From NCBI GenBank assembly GCA_034429275.1, contig DAOUFU010000133.1, positions 1 through 64,000 on the forward strand: a DNA stretch of 64,000 nt, in the 5' to 3' direction. The first letter of the stretch is position 1, and each line of letters starts with the position of its first letter. This document shows positions 60,417-64,000 of the stretch, piece after piece. A program made the position numbers and the translations under genes. Origin of the DNA: DAOUFU01 sp034429275 (GTDB taxonomy: Bacteria; Chloroflexota; Anaerolineae; Aggregatilineales; Aggregatilineaceae). The notes under the pieces are model-generated. The model was not told the origin of the DNA, ran no database searches, and saw only the letters and a list, made by a program, of their open reading frames with translations.

Positions 60417-60656
60417 ATGAAAACCACGCCCTTCGCAAAGATGATTCTTGTAGTCGCTTTATGTGCGCTTGTGATCGGGGGACTTTGGGGAAACCCTATC
60501 GCAAACGCCTCATCGGTTCCGGATAATTCCCCGCGTTCTGTTGAGTTCTTGTGCCCGGATTCCGCCCCTGGGCTAATGGCATCGGATTTGCTGTCGTTGG
60601 ATGTGCTGGTTTCACTCCCCGGCCTGGATGTCCTGCCCTGCTACGATCCGCTATAA
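60417..60656 (+). CDS. Small secreted peptide, possible signal or immunity peptide
   Basis: The 79-residue product has a clear signal peptide (residues 1-31, MILVVALCALVIGGLWGN, then PIANAS with a likely A-x-A cleavage). The mature part of about 48 residues contains two cysteines (VEFLCPDSAP, LPCYDPL) and a leucine-rich stretch (LMASDLLSLDVLVSLPGLDV). Ribosome site GGAGAG. It has no GG leader and no relation to the lanthipeptide cores. Its promoter carries the same repeats as the production operon, so it belongs to the same regulon and may be a secreted signal, an immunity factor or a co-factor. No family recognised. Confidence 0.7.
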   Translation: MKTTPFAKMILVVALCALVIGGLWGNPIANASSVPDNSPRSVEFLCPDSAPGLMASDLLSLDVLVSLPGLDVLPCYDPL

Positions 60657-61053
60657 CCAACCGCGGCCTGACAGATGTGCGTTCTTGCCCTCCGCCGGGC
60701 AATGAGACTGCCGCTGGGGTGACAGCCGTTGTGGCGACAATAGAGCGATATGCGACTTACGGCCTGGTCACTGACCAGGCCAAGCCATCTGGCGGGTGGG
60801 CAACACCCGGAAAGCATGTCGCCGTGCAACGTATCGCGGGCACGGTTCTACAAGCCTGTGGAGGTGTGAACTGAAGCCCGAACTGCGGAGAAACGCATAC
60901 GGGGCACCGACGATACAACCAGAAGCACAGCACGCGCGAAACCTGGCAGCGAATCTTCAGGCGAAAATTGGCCTCGCCCCGGCTCACGGGGTTGCTTCAT
61001 AAGACATTTCTGGAGAGGGCAAAGCCCCATCGCTCGCAGGGCATCGCCCACTG
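60657..61053. other. Non-coding region between the lanthipeptide island and a membrane protein gene
   Basis: It contains a perfect dyad GGCCTGGTCA-C-TGACCAGGCC (60761-60781) without a T run. It could stabilise or end transcripts from either side. Frames here are short and of low quality; a degraded insertion cannot be excluded but nothing recognisable was seen. Confidence 0.5.
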
Positions 61054-62982
61054 CTAAGGCACGGTCACCGGCCCAATGCCCACCTGCGTATCGCGGCTGC
61101 CATCGGCGAAAGACAGCGTCAGCGGCTCATAGGTGTGGCGCGCATCGCCCAGCACGGCGAGGCTGATCCACCATTCACCGGGTTCGGCATCGGCGGGCAG
61201 CGGCAGGCGAATCTCCGCGCCTGCGACCTCGCCCTCGCCCCAACAGGTCATGGGAATATCCGGCTGGACGACCACCGCCTCCCCGACTGGCGCACCCGAC
61301 GGACTAACCGGCAGTGCCGCCAGGAAATAGGGCACGAGCACACGCCGGTCGGCCTGCCAGTTCAGGCGCAGCACGATCACCGGGCCGCGGTCGCCGGTGC
61401 CCGGCTCAACCGCTGCACCCCATCCGACCAGGCGCAGATCGCGGCCTGCGCGCACCTCCGCCGGGTGATCGGTGATCGCAGGCGTCGGGTGCGGCGGCGG
61501 CACCATCTCGCTGCCCATCACGTTCCAGGTGCTCATCAATGCCAGCAGCAGCGCGACCTGGCCCACAGTCACCAGGCCCCACGTGCGCGCCTGGTCCGGC
61601 CCCGGCTGACCGGCATTCCACCGGGACAGCGCTGCCCCGGCAGCGACCAGCGCCATCCCGCTAAACGGCAGCCACACCCGCCCGGATTCCCCCTGCGAGG
61701 TACCGCTCAACGCCAGGGCGATTACCGTCAGCAGCAGGGCCAGGCCCAGCAGCGGCGGATTGCCCTGGCGGGTGCGGGCGTAATGCCACACCGCCGCGAG
61801 CCACAGCGCCAGCAGCGGCAGCCCGGTCATCACCGCCCAATCCCAGAGGTGCAGCACCACCCAGGGCGCGTAGGGTCGGTCAAGCTCCAGGTGCATTTTC
61901 TGCACGACGTCCACCAGTTCCACGGGCGACAGGCCCGTTCCCACCCACAATACCAGCCAGGGCAGCGCGATCCCCATGCCAAACCACGCCCCGGCGATCA
62001 CCGGACGCCACCAGGGCAGCGCCGGGCTGCGCGGGCGCTCCACCAGCAGGAATCGTCCCAGCGTCATCAGCCCTGCGATCAGCGCGATCGGCACGAACAC
62101 AAAATTGGCGACCAGCAGCGCACCCAATGCGCCCCCCGCCGCGATCAACAGTGCGGCCCGACGCGCACCGTCGCGCGCCAGGCCCGCCGCCAGCGCCCAC
62201 AAGACGACCAGCGCCCCGGCGGGGAACAGGGTGAACCACGAAGGCACGAACATCACCAGGGCAGGGACGAGCGGCCACCACAGCGCAGCATAGCGCGCGG
62301 CCTCGCGCCCGCTGAGCGCGCGCGCCGCTCCATACGCGAGGAATACGCTCAGCCCGGCCCACAGCGGCATCAGCATCCCCACCCACGCCGATCCCCAGGC
62401 CGCGGGCGAATAGGTCAGCAGGGTGGTGTTGTGGCACTGATAGGGCAGCACCGGGCGCTGGAGCGTCTCGGCCAGGCCGGGCACCGCATCGATCATGCTG
62501 ATCGACGCGCGGACGACCAGGGGCAGGCCGGGGCCGGTGGTCGTGATGTGGCGGTTGCTCCCGGCGGAGCGCTCGATGATGGCGGGCCACTCGCGCAGGG
62601 TGTTCGCCGACCAGTCGATCTCGGCGGCGGCTTTGTGCGGCCCGGTGGTGACGCCGGACATGGTCCGCGTGAACAGTTCAAAGCCGATGTCGTCGTGCCG
62701 CAGCGCAATGCCCACCAGCGACAGGATCACCGTGCCTGCCACACTCCAGGCCAGCAGCAGTCGTGTCGGCGCACTGCGGCGCAGCAGCGCCCACGCCGCC
62801 GCCGTATACAGGCCGGCAGCCAGCGTGAGCATCACGAACTGCGGCGCGGCGGCTACCTGATAGGGCCAGCGCCAGCCCCAACCGCCGCGCGCCACAGGGA
62901 CCAGGTTCAGCGCTAATATCACAGCCAGCCCACACGAAGCCAGCGCGAGCAGCCGCAGCGAACGAGCGAATGATAACTGCAT
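61054..62982 (-). CDS. Polytopic membrane protein, probable glycosyltransferase of PMT/ArnT type
   Basis: The roughly 642-residue protein has 10-12 hydrophobic helices (LLALASCGLAVILALNLVPV, FVMLTLAAGLYTAAAWALL, ALVMFVPSWFTLFPAGALVV, AALLIAAGGALGALLVANFV and others). A C-terminal soluble beta domain follows (about 500-642, LRLVGWGAAVEPGTGDRGPV, EIRLPLPADAEPGEWWISLA). Such layouts are common among Chloroflexota GT-C fold mannosyl/arabinosyltransferase-like proteins, which transfer sugar from a lipid carrier outside the membrane. The first external loop does not show a clear DE/DD motif, so catalytic function is unproven. Start 62982 assumed; 63003 is possible. Confidence 0.65.
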   Translation of the reverse strand: MQLSFARSLRLLALASCGLAVILALNLVPVARGGWGWRWPYQVAAAPQFVMLTLAAGLYTAAAWALLRRSAPTRLLLAWSVAGTVILSLVGIALRHDDIGFELFTRTMSGVTTGPHKAAAEIDWSANTLREWPAIIERSAGSNRHITTTGPGLPLVVRASISMIDAVPGLAETLQRPVLPYQCHNTTLLTYSPAAWGSAWVGMLMPLWAGLSVFLAYGAARALSGREAARYAALWWPLVPALVMFVPSWFTLFPAGALVVLWALAAGLARDGARRAALLIAAGGALGALLVANFVFVPIALIAGLMTLGRFLLVERPRSPALPWWRPVIAGAWFGMGIALPWLVLWVGTGLSPVELVDVVQKMHLELDRPYAPWVVLHLWDWAVMTGLPLLALWLAAVWHYARTRQGNPPLLGLALLLTVIALALSGTSQGESGRVWLPFSGMALVAAGAALSRWNAGQPGPDQARTWGLVTVGQVALLLALMSTWNVMGSEMVPPPHPTPAITDHPAEVRAGRDLRLVGWGAAVEPGTGDRGPVIVLRLNWQADRRVLVPYFLAALPVSPSGAPVGEAVVVQPDIPMTCWGEGEVAGAEIRLPLPADAEPGEWWISLAVLGDARHTYEPLTLSFADGSRDTQVGIGPVTVP

Positions 62983-63066
62983 GAAGAAGAACGATCTCCC
63001 CATTGGGCAAAAACGCGAATTCCAGCCGGGCCGCCCGACTCGTCACCCCAGCCTGGCCATGGATGC

Positions 63067-64000
63067 TTATTTCGCCAGCAGACCGCGCACCGCTTCGGCT
63101 AAGGCAGCGCGCGCGGCGACCACTTCGACACCATCACTCAGGCGCTTGAGCTTGACCACACCCTGGCGCACTTCATCCTCGCCAATGAATGCAACCACCG
63201 GAATCCCCTTGCGGTCGGCATATTGAACCTGTTTGCCGATGGCACGCCGGGGCTGCATATAAGCCTCGGTGCGAATGCCCTCGGCGCGCAGGTCGGCGGC
63301 CAGGCGCAGAGTCTCGGCTTGCAGGCTTTCATCAAACACGGTGACAAGCACCTGCACCACGCTTCCGGTGATGCTCGGCGGGTAGAGATCGAGCAGGTCC
63401 ATCAGGTCGATGATGCGCTCGATGCCGAGGCTGGTGCCGGTGGTAGGCAGGCTCTGCTTGCGGAACAGGCCGATCAATTCGTCGTACCGCCCGCCGCCGG
63501 TCACGCTGCCCAGGTTGTCGGGCCGGGTGATGATCGTCTCGAAGATCGGGCCGGTGTAGTAGCCCAGGCCGCGCACCATCGCCACATCAAACGCGACATT
63601 CCCGGCGGGGACGCCCAACGCGTCCATATAGGTCACCATTTGCTCAAGCTCTGCCGCGCCTTCCTGGGCCAGGTCGTAACCGGCCAGGGTTTCGCGCAGG
63701 TAGCCCAGCGATTCCATGCCGCCGTCGCGCCGTTCGAGCAGGGTCATCATGCGGCGGATCACGTCTTCGGCGATGCCGCTCTCGCGCAGCTCTTTCTGCA
63801 CGCCGTCGATGCCGATCTTGTCCAGCTTGTCGATGCTGCGATACAGATCGCCCAACTGCGAATCCGGCACGCCGGCATACTGGCCGATGCCCACCAGGAT
63901 TTTGCGATTATTGATCTTCACCTGGAAGTCGGCGAAACCCAACCGCCGGAGTGCCGTCGTCACCACGCTGATGATCTCCGCGTCTGCTGACATCTCTGGG
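63067..64000 (-). CDS. hisS: Histidyl-tRNA synthetase, C-terminal part (5' end outside the window)
   Basis: The visible 311 residues are the rear part of class II HisRS: ADAEIISVVTTALRRLGFAD, the HisA region AMVRGLGYYTGPIFET (MVRGLxYYTG, which lines the histidine pocket), GGGRYDELIG and the motif 3 region TTGTSLGIERIIDLM. The C-terminal anticodon-binding domain follows (SGVV-like: VQVLVTVFDESLQAETLRLA, EAYMQPRRAIGKQVQYADRK, VAFIGEDEVRQGVVKLK). The frame continues to the window edge (PEMSADAEII), so the start is beyond 64000. Identification is secure. Confidence 0.95.
   Translation of the reverse strand, partial: PEMSADAEIISVVTTALRRLGFADFQVKINNRKILVGIGQYAGVPDSQLGDLYRSIDKLDKIGIDGVQKELRESGIAEDVIRRMMTLLERRDGGMESLGYLRETLAGYDLAQEGAAELEQMVTYMDALGVPAGNVAFDVAMVRGLGYYTGPIFETIITRPDNLGSVTGGGRYDELIGLFRKQSLPTTGTSLGIERIIDLMDLLDLYPPSITGSVVQVLVTVFDESLQAETLRLAADLRAEGIRTEAYMQPRRAIGKQVQYADRKGIPVVAFIGEDEVRQGVVKLKRLSDGVEVVAARAALAEAVRGLLAK

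Noticed and set aside
60551..60874. A plus-strand frame of 107 codons overlapping the secreted peptide gene
   Set aside because: It overlaps the better-supported small gene in another frame, lacks a ribosome site and has no domain-like pattern.

Overview
This 64-kb window is GC-rich bacterial chromosome. The gene style points to Chloroflexota (Anaerolineae-like): many small Pro/Thr-rich lipoproteins, a stand-alone Flp pilin, zinc-ribbon/FHA and Hanks-kinase proteins, DUF4919, DUF4395, and LsrACDB/RhaSTPQ-type sugar transporters. Phylum is an inference from protein style, not from a marker gene. No tRNA, rRNA, CRISPR array, phage or intact insertion sequence was seen.

Layout. 1-5 kb: minus-strand housekeeping genes: a partial helical-repeat protein, a SpoU/TrmH RNA methyltransferase, infC-rpmI-rplT (infC appears to use an ATA start), and a ClC channel fused to CBS and RCK-C domains. 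5-7.3 kb: an FAD amino-acid oxidase-like gene convergent with an ornithine-cyclodeaminase family gene. 7.4-15.9 kb: a sugar module. An ATPase-permease-permease-binding-protein operon is divergent from a DeoR regulator fused to a periplasmic-binding-like domain and a GH27 alpha-galactosidase. Two clusters of four 10-bp phased repeats lie in the divergent promoter region, and one permease carries a 96-residue tandem duplication. 16-24 kb: envelope and signalling genes, including a degenerate GTPase fused to a VOC domain, a Flp pilin, lipoproteins, FHA, TPR and two pseudo-receivers. 24-38 kb: an ABC exporter and many conserved or hypothetical proteins, HAD, RsmC-like methyltransferase, DUF4919, LSDAT/SLOG. 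37.5-41.8 kb: redox genes (thioredoxin-like plus DUF4395, a CxxCH haem-binding protein, and a peroxiredoxin whose peroxidatic cysteine codon is UGA with a SECIS-like hairpin, so very probably a selenoprotein), then a PanE-like reductase and a nuclease lipoprotein. 41.8-46 kb: glgB and a Ser/Thr kinase.

46.5-60.7 kb holds a complete class II lanthipeptide locus: a short secretion adaptor, a C39-peptidase ABC exporter, three precursor peptides with mersacidin/lichenicidin-type leaders, one LanM, a LanJ-like dehydrogenase, a two-gene ABC immunity exporter, a large SARP/BTAD-NB-ARC-TPR regulator and a small secreted peptide. Near-identical direct repeats with 11-bp period (GTAACG units) stand upstream of the first operon and of the secreted-peptide gene. 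This is the geometry expected for SARP operators, and it suggests a regulon combining antibiotic production with a secreted peptide. 61-64 kb: a polytopic glycosyltransferase-like membrane protein and the C-terminal part of hisS.

The observations most worth following up are the Sec-peroxiredoxin, the lanthipeptide locus with its SARP-type operators, the phased DeoR operators, and the internally duplicated permease.
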